A stretch of DNA of 64,000 nt from Periconia sp. R9002 (GCA_023627715.1 JAMAHW010000050.1:1-64000); one strand, 5' to 3'. Numbered from the stretch's first letter, positions 47,091 through 59,200 are shown. Notes: generated from the sequence alone by a model not told the origin. A program made the numbers and translations.

Positions 47091-49213
47091 TTACATTGTT
47101 TTCCTGACCCGCCTCCTCTTGCTTCCGCTGTCAACCTCGACATTTGTACTAATCGTAGACCCACGACGAGACGACAATGGCGTCGAAAAGCGACCAAGTA
47201 TCTCTCCGAACCTCCGCTTCCTTCCCCTTTCCTTCTTTAGCATCTTCTCTTCGTCGGCGTCTACGAAACGATGGATAGTCCTATGATCCATGATCCTTTC
47301 TTCCCTGTCATGCTTGCCCTCTTTGTCCGTTTTGGGCCATGCATATCCGTACAGCTTGGAGTGTCTTTCACATCGCGGACATTCTTTGCGCGTGCCCCGA
47401 TGTCCATCTTCTTGTACGAAATTCTCGTCACAGGTTTGACATTCAACCCACTTGCTGTCTTTTCCTGCTAGACGCGAGCGTGAGGTTATGTAGTCCCCAG
47501 GTTTGCGCTTGTTTGCTACCCAGCCTGCTCCGCTGTAGACTTCATCAGGAATCGGTGTGCCTACCACTTCATTTCGACTTGTCGATCGCGTGTTCCGTGG
47601 TGGCAATATCATTTTCGGTCGTTTCCGTTTGACAATCTTCTGCAACACATTGTCGAAGTCTAAGCTATCAGACAATTCGCTTATTTCGGAGGAGGTCTCA
47701 TCGGCGAATAATGGTGCCCAGGGTGTCGAAATTACTGTGGAATTGACCTCATCTTTGATTGTGGTAGCACCTAGCGCAGATCCTGTGCGACTGGGTTCTT
47801 GGGTGATGTTGATTTTGATAATCACTGCCTCTGGTGCAGGATGATCATCGTCTACGGAGGTGGCATCGGTGGATTGTGTGGATTTAGGCGAGCCGACTGT
47901 ATGTGACAATGTGGGCGTGGTGGTTCGTGAAGAGCTCGCTTCATCAACTGATAAATCTAGGAGCCCAACGCGTTGTTGTGACCGTATTGTGCGTGCTGTG
48001 TGTGATGCCGTGGTGATGTTAGTATTAGGTTCTTCCACGCTAACAATTGGCAGTGCCCCTTGATGCGCTGATGTGTCAGACGGCTCAATGACAGGCTCGC
48101 CTGGGTATTGTGCAGCCAGAAAGGCAATAGAGTTAACATCCTCATTGGTTTCAGTCTTAGCGCGCTTCACAGCTGCTAAGTCTCTCGTCGCTTTTTCAAT
48201 CGTAGAGATGTGTTTTCGCTTCTTGGACGGCGAATACAAGGTTCCTTTCTCCTGACGAGTCTCTTCAGCGGCCTTGCTCATCATCCGCGTCTTGTGGCTT
48301 TCGGTGGAATCCTCCTCCTGCTCCTCCTCCTGCTCCTCCTCCTCCTCGTCCGAGTCTTCCACCTGCTTATATGGTGCCCAACCATTGACCTGTTTATTTT
48401 CACACGTCTGGCACAAACACTCTTCATTATCGTTTCCGAAATAGTCTTCACCATAAGAAACTGTTATTTCTTCTCCTTCGGCTATGGGCTTGACCGCCAC
48501 CACTTGCATCCCATCGTATCCTTTGGTGGACAGTCTGGCATTAGGATCGCAGTCGTGATTTGCAAATCGAGCAGGGCCAAGAAAAAGGGAGCGTGTCTTC
48601 TTGCGGCTGGAGATGACAAGACTGAAGTCCTTCCGTGCGAGTTCGAGCGACTTCTCCTGTTCCTCCGTCATCGCAACCTGCACGCCAGTGAGATACTTGA
48701 TCTCCTCACGCGCATTGATATCTCGTCGTGCAGTTATCGACGCTTCGTGATCGGTGATGGTGTAACGGTTGGTGGTGGTGACTTCGAAGGGACATTCGGG
48801 CATGTAGATAGACACGTATCTTCGGAGATGGCGTGTGAAGTGTTCGCGGTCTTTGTCTTTGAGGCCGTTGATGTATTTTTTAAGGCCAGGTAATTGAACC
48901 AGTCGCAGCATGGCCTCATTGATGTCCTTGTCGAGAATGATTGTTTTCCTCAGAATGTTGGCAATATCCTCTTCAAGGAGGCCGCGTGATGCGGAGAAAC
49001 GACCACCATGGTTTTTCCTAATAGTGGTCCAGTAGTAGACCTACATTCATAGTGGTCAGTCCATGTCTATACTCTGAGAGGCGCGATCATGACATGGCAG
49101 TTGCAAAGTAGCCGACTCACTTTGTCGACGAGCGCATCCGTTATAATATCGTCGTACGATATCAGCTTCTCCAGGGTCAATCGGTCCCTTTTCCCCGTCT
49201 CTTTCATGGCCAT
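47091..49213 (-). CDS. set9: Histone H4-K20 methyltransferase Set9 (Suv4-20 family)
   Basis: Minus-strand exons 49213-49121 and 49040-47091 encode 680 aa, joined in phase 0. The N-terminal helical region reads LEKLISYDDIITDALVDK then VYYWTTIRKNHGGRFSASRG, typical of Suv4-20 enzymes. The SET domain follows (~residues 90-245) with ARFANHDCDPNARL and GEEITVSYGEDYFG, then a CLCQTCE cysteine cluster for structural zinc. The long C-terminal part is acidic and Ser/Thr-rich. Near the end, ECQTCDENFVQ and KECPRCERH form a further CX2C...CX2C pair. Set9 methylates H4K20 and supports heterochromatin and DNA-damage checkpoint functions. An in-frame ATG at 49207 or 49261 could also be the start; 49213 best matches the usual short N-terminus. 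Confidence 0.93.
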
Positions 49214-49869
49214 GCTGGCGCAAAGGGCTAAATGCGGGATTTGGGCGAGCAAATTCCACAATTATTATGCGCAAGTAGTGGACAGAGAAAACGCAGCCTG
49301 TTGATGGGGGGAAAGGGGATGGTTGGGTGACGTAGAGGGCGAGGTTGGTGAAGCGCAAGGGAGACAAGCCTATTGATGCTAGCTGCGACCAAAAAGACGC
49401 CAGAAGAAGCCAGATGCAAAGAAGGAAGGGAAGAAAGGAGTTAAAGAGCGACAAAGCTCGTAAAGAGCAGTCCTAGCACATTCAGCGCACAATTCAAAGA
49501 ATCGCGACCGTCGGAAGTGAGCGAGATGGTGACACGGGTGACGGAGAATGGATTGCTCTTGGTTGCGAGTTATGCCGCCCCCGGGGGCTGCCGCACCCCT
49601 GGCAAAACAAAACAAAATAAAACAACGAATTACTAATGACAAAATAATGATCTAACTATAATAGGGCATATCCGACAAAAATGCGAAAAGCTCCCTACCT
49701 ACTGGCTGCTGCTTGCACTGTGTCCATCCATCTGCCAAGCCTGGCCCTGGCATCCTTTACGGATAGTAGCACAATTTCCACAGGCAATCGAATACTTCAC
49801 GACGATCGTCCTTTCGGGCGTTTACCACACTGCCATCACCACCCCAAGCTGCGAGCGTACTGAATTACC
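49214..49869. promoter_or_regulatory. Divergent region between SET9 and mitochondrial uL14
   Basis: This is 656 bp between divergent starts. Open frames on both strands (49379-49642 minus, 49681-49863 plus) are short and lack recognisable features. A small AAAACAAAAC-type A-rich run lies near 49600-49625. Confidence 0.4.
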
Positions 49870-50401
49870 ATGATTCAGCTGAAGGTACGCAATTCGTATC
49901 TTCCTATACCCATAGTCTCGAACTGCCACTCACCGGTCACCATCTAGACCCTCATCAACTGCATCGACAACTCCGGCGCCGCCATTGTCGAATGCGTTAA
50001 CGTGTTGCGATCGAAGCGACCTGCAAAAGTCGGTACGTTTGGGAATTGGCATATCATAGGGAGGGAAAGAAAAGAGGATGGGCTGACAAAACCGTATAGG
50101 CGACCGCATAGTGGTTGTCGTCAAGAAGCAACGCAACTTCGGCCCCGAGACAGGCAACAGCGTATCCATCAGCGCAGCCAACAAGGTACGGCGTGGAGAT
50201 GTGCGGCACGCAGTTGTGGTGCGCACGGCCAAGAAGTGGCAGCGACCAGATGGAAGCGTTGTCAAGTTCGACGACAATGCTTGTGTCCTTATCAACAAGG
50301 CTGGAGAGCCCATAGGCTCAAGAGTCAGCGGAGTAGTCGCAGGAGAATTAAGGCAGAGGCAATGGTCCAAGATATTGTCGTTGGCGCCCATGCATGTCTA
50401 G
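49870..50401 (+). CDS. mrpl38: Mitochondrial ribosomal protein uL14m (Mrpl38)
   Basis: A 15-nt first exon (49870-49884, MIQLK), then 49948-50032 and 50100-50401, give 133 aa. The sequence is the bacterial-type L14 fold: [75 protein letters not shown] and [19 protein letters not shown]. uL14 sits in the large ribosomal subunit at the inter-subunit face. As in the yeast protein, no long cleavable presequence is present. The second splice completes the Gly of VGDR. The gene converges with RPB9, 260 bp away. Confidence 0.96.
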
Positions 50402-50661
50402 GTCGAGGAAGCAGCAGCAATGAACGAGAAGTGCAGGAGAGACTGCAGGGACTGAGGCCAGCTTGTGTCGCATTTTCAAGGAGTACCGGGTATCAAGGAG
50501 GGCGTAAAAAAATCATGTATGATATTGTAAAGTATCTATGGGTATCAGATCCCAATTCAAACCATCCCGGACTAGTGGTGAACCACAAAACGCCGATAAA
50601 CTCCATCAAATGCCGGATATTCTTTTCCTTTTCACTGCATTTCCATGTTGCTTCACCCAAA

Positions 50662-51459
50662 CTATTTTTTCCCCTGATGCCATACGTGACCGCAGGTGGT
50701 GCAGACAAAATATAATTTCTACAAGAATTAGTAAGAAATGCTGCTCGCGATGGGGGAAATGAATGGACGTTACCATGCCAGTGTCTTCAGTACGTTGCTG
50801 AGACTGGAAGTAGACAGCCTCATGCTCGTGGCACTTGGGACACTCCTTTTGTACTCGCGGCAACTAGATCCCAAGGTCGTCAGCGAGCAGACTCAAAGCA
50901 GAGCGCGCAAGCAACAGGACCAAGTGCATCTAGCTTATTTCTTTGAGGACTGCTGGTGTTTGTCGCCTTCGCTTGTCTGAGGAGGGGCAGCGTTGGTGTG
51001 TAGCGACTGCTCATCCTCGGCCTCCAGACAATAGCCTGGCGCATATTCTTCCCCGCAGTCCTCACACACGATATCCTGACCGCACATTGTGCAAAAGAAA
51101 GGAATTGCTTCACTGAGGCTAACGCGGGAAAGGGAGCGAGTGAGACCAACCGTGAGATCCTGACCAATGTCTGCCGTGACACCGGCCGTGTCGCCCGTAG
51201 TCGAGGCGATTTCATGGCGCATGACGCATGACGAGGGGGCTTCTTCGGCGAAGTTGCAAGTGCGGCATGCAAATAGGAGTTTGTTCTCGGATTTGTCCTC
51301 GCGAGGGAAGAGGAGATTGGAACTAGCGACATTGTGAGTAGGCGGAGCGGTGGCGGGCAGCCAGACGGAAACTCACCATTCGGAGCAAAAACGGAAGAGA
51401 ATCTTTTTGGAGTCATCCGTGTCGTCCTTTACGTTGTCGTAATGCGCAGGGGAGGCCAT
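50662..51459 (-). CDS. rpb9: RNA polymerase II subunit Rpb9
   Basis: Minus-strand exons 51459-51377, 51322-51151, 50863-50774 and 50718-50662 give 133 aa, all in phase. The N-terminal zinc ribbon uses FCSEC (Cys25, Cys28, the second completed by a splice) and [24 protein letters not shown] is typical. The linker ends [19 protein letters not shown]. The C-terminal ribbon has [24 protein letters not shown] then [15 protein letters not shown]. Rpb9 sits on the polymerase jaw and governs start-site choice, TFIIS response and proofreading. The intron between exons 2 and 3 is 287 nt, several times the window norm. Its 5' part stays in frame for 71 codons with a Cys-rich motif, so read-through would swap the C-terminal ribbon (see findings). 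Confidence 0.94.
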
Positions 51460-51465
51460 GGCGGT

Positions 51466-51513
51466 GTAGTAGCTATTGTAGTAGCTATTGTAGTAGCTAT
51501 TGTAGTAGCTATT
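51466..51513. repeat. Perfect 12-bp tandem repeat, four copies
   Basis: The unit GTAGTAGCTATT repeats four times without change, starting 7 bases upstream of the RPB9 start codon (minus strand), so it lies in the RPB9 5' leader or core promoter. Being a multiple of three it would keep frame if translated, but no ATG upstream of it extends through RPB9. Confidence 0.9.
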
Positions 51514-51995
51514 GTTGCTGTTTCGTGGTGCGGTGTGGTGTACGGTGTGCAAGGTGGGAGTGGTGGGGAGGAAGGAGTGTGGGCGTCTTTGTTGTATGAC
51601 AGATTATGTACCTATTTGGGGCACGCAACAAGGAATAGATTGACTGTGGTTGACCGGAATGCCAGCAATTCGTTATCGTCAATTTCAAAGAATGGGCAGG
51701 ACAGAGCACGACAGGACAAGACAGAGGTGAGGTAATATTTAACAAGGCTGACTCAGGCTCCGATGCATGTCTGTTCTTGGCACCTAGCAACGGGCATCCC
51801 TCCCAGCTACCCCGCGAATTACTAGATCATCCAGGTAGCCAGCCGCCAAAGTTTAACTTACTGTGCATAACATTACATGACATTGATCCACCCTACTAGC
51901 TCGCAGCATCACGTCGCACCTCCGTCCTACACACACAACCACACTCACCATCGCCATTACCCATACCGCCTCCTGTCGTCCTCTTCCTCGGCACC
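51514..51995. promoter_or_regulatory. Divergent promoter region, RPB9 / ESS1
   Basis: This is 482 bp beyond the tandem repeat, up to the ESS1 start codon. It has ACACACAACC and C-rich leader sequence on the ESS1 side. No gene is supported. Confidence 0.4.
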
Positions 51996-52723
51996 ATGGT
52001 AAGCTCGACGCGCATTGATCGTGCCCTCACCCGCTTACCACTCACCCATGGCATAGTCTGCTGAATCAGGTCTGCCCGAGGGCTGGGAGGTGCGCCGCTC
52101 CAACACGAAGAACTTGCCCTATTACTTCCACCCCGCAACCAAAGACTCGCGCTGGGAGCCCCCGGCCGGCACTGATCCCGACAAGCTCAAAGACTACATG
52201 GCACGCTATCATAGCTCCAAGGGAGTTGCACCCGCAGCACCCCAGGACGGTAAGATCCGATGCGCCCATCTCCTGGTCAAGCACAGGGACAGCCGCCGAC
52301 CTGCCTCGTGGCGCGAGCCGAGGATCACGCGCTCGAGGGAAGAGGCCAGAGAGCTCATCAATCAGTACCTGCAACAAATCACCGCCTACGAGCAGGACAA
52401 CAGCACAGGAAAGTCGCTCCCCGAGTTGGCGACGGCCGAATCGGATTGCAGCAGCGCGCGAAAAGGGGGCGATCTGTGAGTCCCTAGAAGCCCATATCTA
52501 TCCAAGTACCAGGGTTGCTAACGCACAGCAGGGGATTCTTCGGTCACGGGGATATGCAGAAGGAATTCGAAGAGGCTGCTTTCAAGTTGGAGAAAGGCCA
52601 AGTCAGCTCTGTAGTTGAGACTGCGTCAGGGTTGCACTTGATCCAAAGGTAGGGCTCGCACGAGTAACTGCAATAGCAGAGCACAAGCTAATCATGTGCT
52701 TTGCGCGCGATAGGTTGGAGTAA
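51996..52723 (+). CDS. ess1: Peptidyl-prolyl isomerase Ess1/Pin1 (WW + parvulin)
   Basis: The first exon is only the ATG (51996-51998), followed by 52057-52475, 52532-52648 and 52714-52723, giving 182 aa. The WW domain (~residues 6-38) has GWEVRRSNTKNLPYYFHP and SRWEPP, the two signature tryptophans. The parvulin domain runs ~58-182: IRCAHLLVKHRDSRRPASW with the phosphate-binding basic cluster, then ELATAESDCSSARKGGDLG, FFGHGDMQKEFEEAAF and ETASGLHLIQRLE. Ess1/Pin1 isomerises phospho-Ser/Thr-Pro bonds, notably in the RNA polymerase II CTD and mitotic proteins. The last exon encodes part of Arg plus Leu-Glu and the stop. Rpb9, another polymerase II factor, is encoded divergently next door. Confidence 0.96.
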
Positions 52724-53886
52724 GGCTCGGGCAATTTGTGGACATGGTGTCGGGCGCACAGAAAGGGGTTGAAAAGTTTCTCAGCGCTACACGGTTCTAG
52801 GGGGCAGGCATAGTACGTACCTAGCTAGGTACCTACCTACATGTAGGTGGTTGTCAGCGATTTAGACTGAGGGTCGGTGAAGGTGCACCTGCGCATTAGG
52901 CAGACGTGTCTTGGAAAGAAGAAGAGAAAAGAAAAAACAATCGTGCTCCTTTACCACCAAGAACCGAAAAGAAGAGTAGTAAATGTACCCATCTATCTAG
53001 TTACGGACGCTCTGGAAGATGGCTGGATTGCTCGGGACGTGACGCCTGGCGGCCGCGGCCCACGGTCCATGGGGTTGACTGACGTAAACAGGTCCCTACA
53101 ATTTGATGGACGTCGCACAGTACAACCGTTCAAAAGGTAAACCAGTTGCTCGTCGTGCCCGTGTTCGTTCTCGTGTGTCTCCATGTATGGACGTTAGGCA
53201 TCAACACGACCCAAGTACGCCAGTCAATGGCAGCGAGAGCGAGTGTGATGGGACCTGGGTGCAGCTGTAACGTAGCTGGACATGTGTGCGCGATTAACCA
53301 CCGATATACCTACTTAGTACTGTACATGCAACTTGACTAACCAGCCGAAACATTGATCCTTCGACTAGAACTAAACCGCTGCCTATAGTAGATGCCAACA
53401 ATTATATATTCATAGTTACGTAGGTTATTTCATCATGCTACCTAGGTATGCCCGCAGGCCACTAACTATAACTCCAGAAAAAAAAAACCTCCAACCCTTC
53501 CAATTCCCATTCACCACTGCACTTGCCAAGTTGAGTTGTACCTACTTACATAGTTAGTTACTGTCTACAGGGGGCCATGCGTAACGTAACTTCCGCATCA
53601 TCTTCCGCTGCATCATTCTGCCCTACCCTGCCCTGCCCGGCCACCCTGCTGAACTTCACCCTGCTTCACCCACCGCCAAGACATCGACCCTCACCTCTCA
53701 CCACCATCCTTTACCAACTCACACGCCCAATCAGTCACTCATTTGCTTTGCATTTGCACCACTTTCCTTTGCCCATCGTCTGACCCCCCCCATCTGCATT
53801 CAAATACCACCTCTTGCGCTCCACCCTCCCCTATCTGCGACCACAACTCCTGCTACCACCTCCACAAAAGAAATCCTCTCTCCACC
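52724..53886. other. Intergenic region downstream of ESS1
   Basis: This is about 1.2 kb without a supportable gene. Clusters of TACCTAGGTA/TACATGTA-like strings lie at 52810-52850, 53300-53330, 53430-53450 and 53535-53560. 53640-53880 is C/T-rich and probably the leader of the next gene. Small frames (for example 52877-53140) are unremarkable. Confidence 0.5.
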
Positions 53887-54797
53887 ATGACCAATCCTGC
53901 TTCTCCCAATCCCCTATATCATGACCCTATCAGTAGCCGGAATCATTCCCGACGCAGCTCCACTCGCAGGAGCTTCGCCTCGGGGACGGGCTCATTGTTC
54001 GATTCACCCCGCGCTCCTTGCCCTCGTGACGGCGATGCCTTCAGTTACAACCCGGCACATTTGCCTGCCTGGTCTCTTCCCGACAATATCTTGCTGAGAC
54101 TTCCCGACAAGCTCAAGGCCGCTTTGACTGCCGTTGAGCACAGTGGTGCGGCAGTCCTCACTGGTAAGCATCATCTAGTGTCAGATATGAAACCGGTCAG
54201 ATGACCCAACAAACTGTATCAGCCTTCGACCGTCTTGAGAAACATACTTCGAGCCTCGCGGATAAACTCATGATGGAGTCTCTCAACGATCGTGACCTCC
54301 CTCACCTGGACTCGCTTCCGTCTCCAAAGCTTTTGATTCCCACCGCAGTCAGTTCCACCAGCTCATCCGACCTGGCTTCCCCGGTCTCTATGGACTCCTC
54401 TACCCTGGAATCACCTTTCCTTTCTTCGTCCCAGAGCATGAATTCCGTCTCGCCCATCTGTTTGACTCCGTCGGACTCTTGTGTCTTGGAGAAGCGCGAA
54501 CGACCTCGTGAACGCTCCTTCACCATCCCCACTGAGCCCAGCGATTCATATTACCGCGCCGAACTTTCTCATCTACGCACTGAGGCTCTCCCTCGCCTTC
54601 GTCACGCCTCTTTCAAGGTCAATACGGAGTGGTACGACGCTAAACGCCTGGGCGATTTCTCAGAAGACGAGATCAGTAATTTCGAGGCGTGGTGGTCCCA
54701 CAAGAAGAATACCATTGGCCATCTCAACGAGAAGGGCACACGTCTCAGCATTATCATCGGTCTTAGTTCTAGTGGAATGGGTTGGACTGCGCCATAA
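53887..54797 (+). CDS. Conserved fungal protein resembling Eli-Ag1
   Basis: Two exons (53887-54163, 54223-54797) encode 283 aa. The first ~90 residues are Ser/Arg/Pro-rich; AFSYNPAHLPAWSLPDNILLRLP and LKAALTAVEHSGAAVLTAFDRLEKH form a predicted helical region across the splice. A Ser/Thr-rich middle follows. The C-terminal ~90 residues look conserved: RAELSHLRTEALPRLRHASFKV, TEWYDAKR, FEAWWSHKK and RLSIIIGLSSSGMGWTAP. From memory of the pattern, this C-terminus resembles the protein called expression library immunization antigen 1 in Coccidioides. Function is unknown in any fungus that I am aware of. No signal peptide or membrane segment is visible. Confidence 0.78.
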
Positions 54798-56252
54798 AGG
54801 TTAATGAGTCGGATGCGGAAGTTCGAGAAGAACCCGAAAAACCTCTGGCTTCAGGTTTTGTCCCACAAATCACGATGACCCGAAGTTGTGGTCACCGGGA
54901 TATGTCCATGATGAGCCAACCAGGTATGCACGTTCATTTTGTTTTATGGGGATTTTCTCCTCTCTTTCTCTCTTCTTCTGTTTCGGATCATGTCCTCTTC
55001 TAGAAACAAGGTGCTGGCGACAGCTGATTATCTTCCTTTCCTATTTCCTCTTTTGCCTTTTAAGCGGGGAAGTTTTGTGGGTATATACCAACGGTGCTAT
55101 GGCGTCAACCTGGGAGCGACAAAACATAAGGGGTTCTTTTCTCATTCGGGGGTCGGCGTCTGTGACTGGCTTTGAGCTATCTGTACCTGTTCGGATCATG
55201 TGCCTTGCTCAATAGGGCAAAGGAAAGGACTCACGAGATTGATCTTTCCTGGGCTCTGTACCCTCTAAACCAAGGGGAGAGGGTCGCTTCTAGTCCGACC
55301 TTTTCTCATACAAGAAAAAAAAGCGTTCCAGACATTACTACCTTTTCCACTTGGCTCAGTCATGTGATATATCTACAGAAGCACCGCCATCGCGATCAGT
55401 AGCACGCCAACGGGTGATGTAATCCATGATGCATGCACTTTCAGAAAAGCAACATGTTAGCAAGAGCCATAGAAGTCATCAACTGAGCAGAAATACAGTA
55501 TTGATGATTTATCCACATACCATAAAATTGAACAAGACTGAAGAAAAAGAGACGCCACACGTCCAGGTCATCATAGGTAGAAACGCCAATTTCCGAATCA
55601 ATCTATCCGCGACTACCTATCACAAATGCTCTTCCAACCTTCATGTACGGGTCAGCGTGTTACTAGGACCATCTTAGGTGTCTGTTGTTGAAGTAGCATG
55701 TATTCCTAGCTCAACGATTACAAGGAATTTCCCCCAGCTCCTCCCATCCTCTGTCTCCACTAACGGCATCCTTCGATTCATTAACCAGAGGATCAATCTC
55801 ATCTCATGTCGTAAGCCGCCAACGCCTTTGGAAAAAGATGGAATCGAAAACCCAGAACAACAGTACAAGACAACGACAAAACAGAAAGCGCTTCCACTAA
55901 TCCCCTCCTAGGAGCTCACAGCTCTTTTCGCAAACAAAAGGAATCCTAACCTCGCACAGGTGGCGGTTTGTACAGCGTACAGCGAAGAAGCAAGCTATTG
56001 ACTAGGACTTTGTGACCCACCCTTTCGCATGCAGAGAACGTATCTACCAGTGCGCAGCACTCTTCCATTCCAATACCTTCTCCATGATGCCACCCTTGGA
56101 CTTAAGGCGGGTCGACACCGTGAAATGAAAGTGGTAACGTGTCTAAGACTCAAAGAAACAGTAAGCGAAAGATACCAAGCCAAGTGAAGGTTTCAAATGT
56201 GTGGGTATCGATGATGAATATAAAAATGCAGTGGCGCGTAGAAACGAGACAC
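54798..56252. other. Intergenic region (convergent Eli-Ag1-like gene and BUD4)
   Basis: This is about 1.45 kb between two convergent genes. Several overlapping short frames occur (54886-55215, 55172-55402, 55426-55677), none with domains, signal peptides or splice continuation. It is probably two 3' regions. I see no RNA gene or repeat. Confidence 0.45.
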
Positions 56253-59200
56253 TTAGAAAATCATAGACCGAACCTGATCTCTACGATTCGTCTTCGCTGC
56301 CGGTGCTGCATCTCGCTGTCGCGGTACAGTGCCTGGCTTATGACGCTCATCCTTTTCGATAGGCGGAGGGGCAGCAGACGGTACATGTGACTTGGTGCGT
56401 GAGTGGCTAGGACGTCCCTTGATGGGGCTTGAAGGGACAGATGAACTGCCAGGACCCTCGTGTGATCTGGGACGCGTGAGAGCTTGGGCTTTGGATGGGC
56501 TTGGGGGTGGTACAGTTCCTTCAGCGACGTGTCGTGTACCCTGGGATCGAGCTTTATCGCGTCGCTCTTTATCCAGAACCATATCGGTCCACCCGCGATT
56601 GCTGGCAATGTCCTTTCCAATGCAGTCGGACAGGACACGCATCCAGCCGGCTTTCTGCTCCGCATTATCGGCATAGAAATCGATGACCTCGCCGTTGGCG
56701 AAGCGGATGCGGAAACCTTCTTCGACGAACATGTACCCTTCTTCCTCTTCCGCAAAGGCAGACTTACGACGGCCACCACCTTTGGTAGAGGATGGCTGCT
56801 TGAGGGCAGTCTTGTCATCAATCAGCTTCGTAGCTTTAGCCAAGCTTATGGTCACACGAGGTTGACGCGTTGCCTCGTGGTAAGCTGTTAGTTTTGTGCC
56901 ATTCAGGCGGAAAAAGCGACGACGCCAGTACTATCTCTAGGTTAGTGACCATACTACAATGTCGCCATTTGTGCAAATCACTTACAGGACAATCTCCACC
57001 CTGTTGGCTTAAAATTCCTTCCCAAGATTGACTCTTGATCTCCTCTGCTTCCTTGAGTTCGCGAATACAAGCATTCATGCTCTTGGGCATGTCCTCATCC
57101 TTGGCATTCTTTGGCTTGGGCACGTATAGAAGCTGCAAAGTGAGTTTGCCAACCCGATAGGGAGGACGACGCACAACGCCACCGCGCTTGCTTTTCACAC
57201 TGCTCGCACCGGCGGTGTCAACGGCCCACTCATTGAAACAGGGAATATCGACAGTGAGGGGCCGGCCATATGCCTGGTCCTCGTGGTTTTTCAAGCAAAC
57301 ATATGCCCGAGCGAACGAGCCATCAGGCCCGACCAGATCATGAAGAAGGTCCCAGGCAGTGGCCTGCTTGTCACGCTTTGCCTGTGCTTCTTGTTGTTGC
57401 TGCAACGCAAGGCGCTGAGCCTCTTCCTGCTGCTTACGTTCCTGTTCCTTGCGCTTTTTGGGTGATGATAATAGGTTGCGGAATGCGGAATGCGATTTTT
57501 TGTGGTTGACCGTTTTTGCTGGAGCAGCAGTTACAGCTGGTTGAGCTGGAGGCTCTAATTTGGTCTGAAGAGTGAGTTGGAACTCCAGATCATCCAGAAC
57601 AACAAGCTCGAACTCCTGTCCGATGGGCGCACTTTTGCCAAGTTCCAACCATGATGTGGTCACGCAGTGCAGACCGTTATCAAGGGTAAGCTGAAACCAA
57701 GTGCGTTCGGCTGTTCATATGTGTTAGTATCGTTTCATTTTCAACGGGCGCAGTGAGACACTTACTCTTGGGAAGAGGCAGATCCAAGTCTTTGACACCC
57801 ACCACTTTGACAAACACACGGCCTCGTTCTTGGCCATCTTCGAATTCATCTCCCTGTTCAGTAACAGAGTCCAGCCCAGCTGCAACAGCAGATTCTTGAC
57901 CTGGCATTGGGGGGACTGGACCGGACGCAGCAGCACGTCTAGCCTCTGACGTGGTACGAATACTGCGTCGCCGTACCTTACCATTCCAAGGTTCAGTGGT
58001 CCAAGCAGGCTTGCGTTCCGCGCTCGTTTTTCGCGATTCGTTAGCTGTAGATTTGGAAGTCTTATCTTTGGGGTCTGCCGTAGGCGGCTTCTCGTCGCTG
58101 AATTGACGATTGCTTGCAACAACAAGCTTTGTGTTTTGTCGCATAAGGTATCCCTTCTGTTCAAGTAACTCGTTGTTAGCATGATGGGGCATATATACGA
58201 TATTTTTACCAAGATTCAAACTCGCGCCGTCATCTTGGGCAGCGGTAGATGCCGGGAATGTGGCGAAGGAAGGGAGAGGAAAGAGTTGGGGTACCTTTTG
58301 AGCTTCGATGATGCTGTCAAATTCCTTGTCCAGGCCGAAGCTGAGATCGTTGGACTCATCGCCAATATTGAGGTTCAACATCAAGTTGTCTTTCGCAGAG
58401 AAGCTTGCTTGCGAGTCTTCCTCTTCAATGCTGCTGATATCAACGGTCAAAGACTGTCGCTTGGGGCTTCGATCCGGTACGGGCGGCGGGTGTTCACCGC
58501 TAACCTGCCGGCGGGTGGCTGCCATATCAACGTCACCGGGAATGAGTGAAGGACGTGTTCTGAGCTTGCCACCAGCGCCTTTGATGGTGGCTTCCACCTC
58601 TGGGATGGACGATACGTCGCTTTCGCTGGGGGAGGGCGAGACAGATACCGGGTGACGAATCACAGAGTCGGGTGTGCTAGGCTCTTCAGCGACAGCATTG
58701 TCCTCGACCTCTGGTGTTTCAGGGCGCTGTAAGAACTGGCGCATGGCGTCAATCTTCGGAGCAGTGTCGAGCGGGCTAGGTGCGGTCTGGAATGAAGACT
58801 TAAGTGGGTCGAGGCTCAAGTCCATCTCTTTATCGTCAAAAGAAGCGAACAAACTTGACTTCTGAACCTCCTTGACTTCACCATTGGGAGACGCGTTATC
58901 TTGCGTAGGCGTGGGTGGACCGGAAGTATCAATTGTACTTTGCGATGTCGGTTGCTCCTCAGGCTGGGGAGAGTATTGGGAGATCTCATCCTCCTCCTGG
59001 GATTCCTCGTCGATTGTGTGGTGGATGACAGATTCATCATTGTTCTCATGGTAAGGGGACATTTCAGAATACATCTCGGTGGTCTCGGCAAAGGAATACG
59101 CGTCGAGCACGCTGTCGGCCTCGCTGGGAGCGGGATTTTCGTCAAAATTGGAAGAGCATTCGCGGGACGGGATTGGGACATCTGGATCGAGATCTGCGAG

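Noticed and set aside
48210..48893. 227-codon plus-strand frame with a Leu run
   Set aside because: Antisense of the SET9 SET domain and its GAG/GAA-rich acidic stretch; the minus-strand product carries the real motifs.
50880..51416. 178-codon minus-strand frame across RPB9
   Set aside because: A shifted frame of RPB9 exon 2 and its intron. The other frame carries the zinc ribbon and the Cys-rich cassette.
54798..56252. Possible additional gene between the Eli-Ag1-like gene and BUD4
   Set aside because: Several short overlapping frames were read with possible splices, but none gave a phase-consistent protein-like product.
56261..56821. 186-codon minus-strand frame inside BUD4
   Set aside because: A shifted frame of the BUD4 PH-domain exon, whose in-frame product has clear PH residues.
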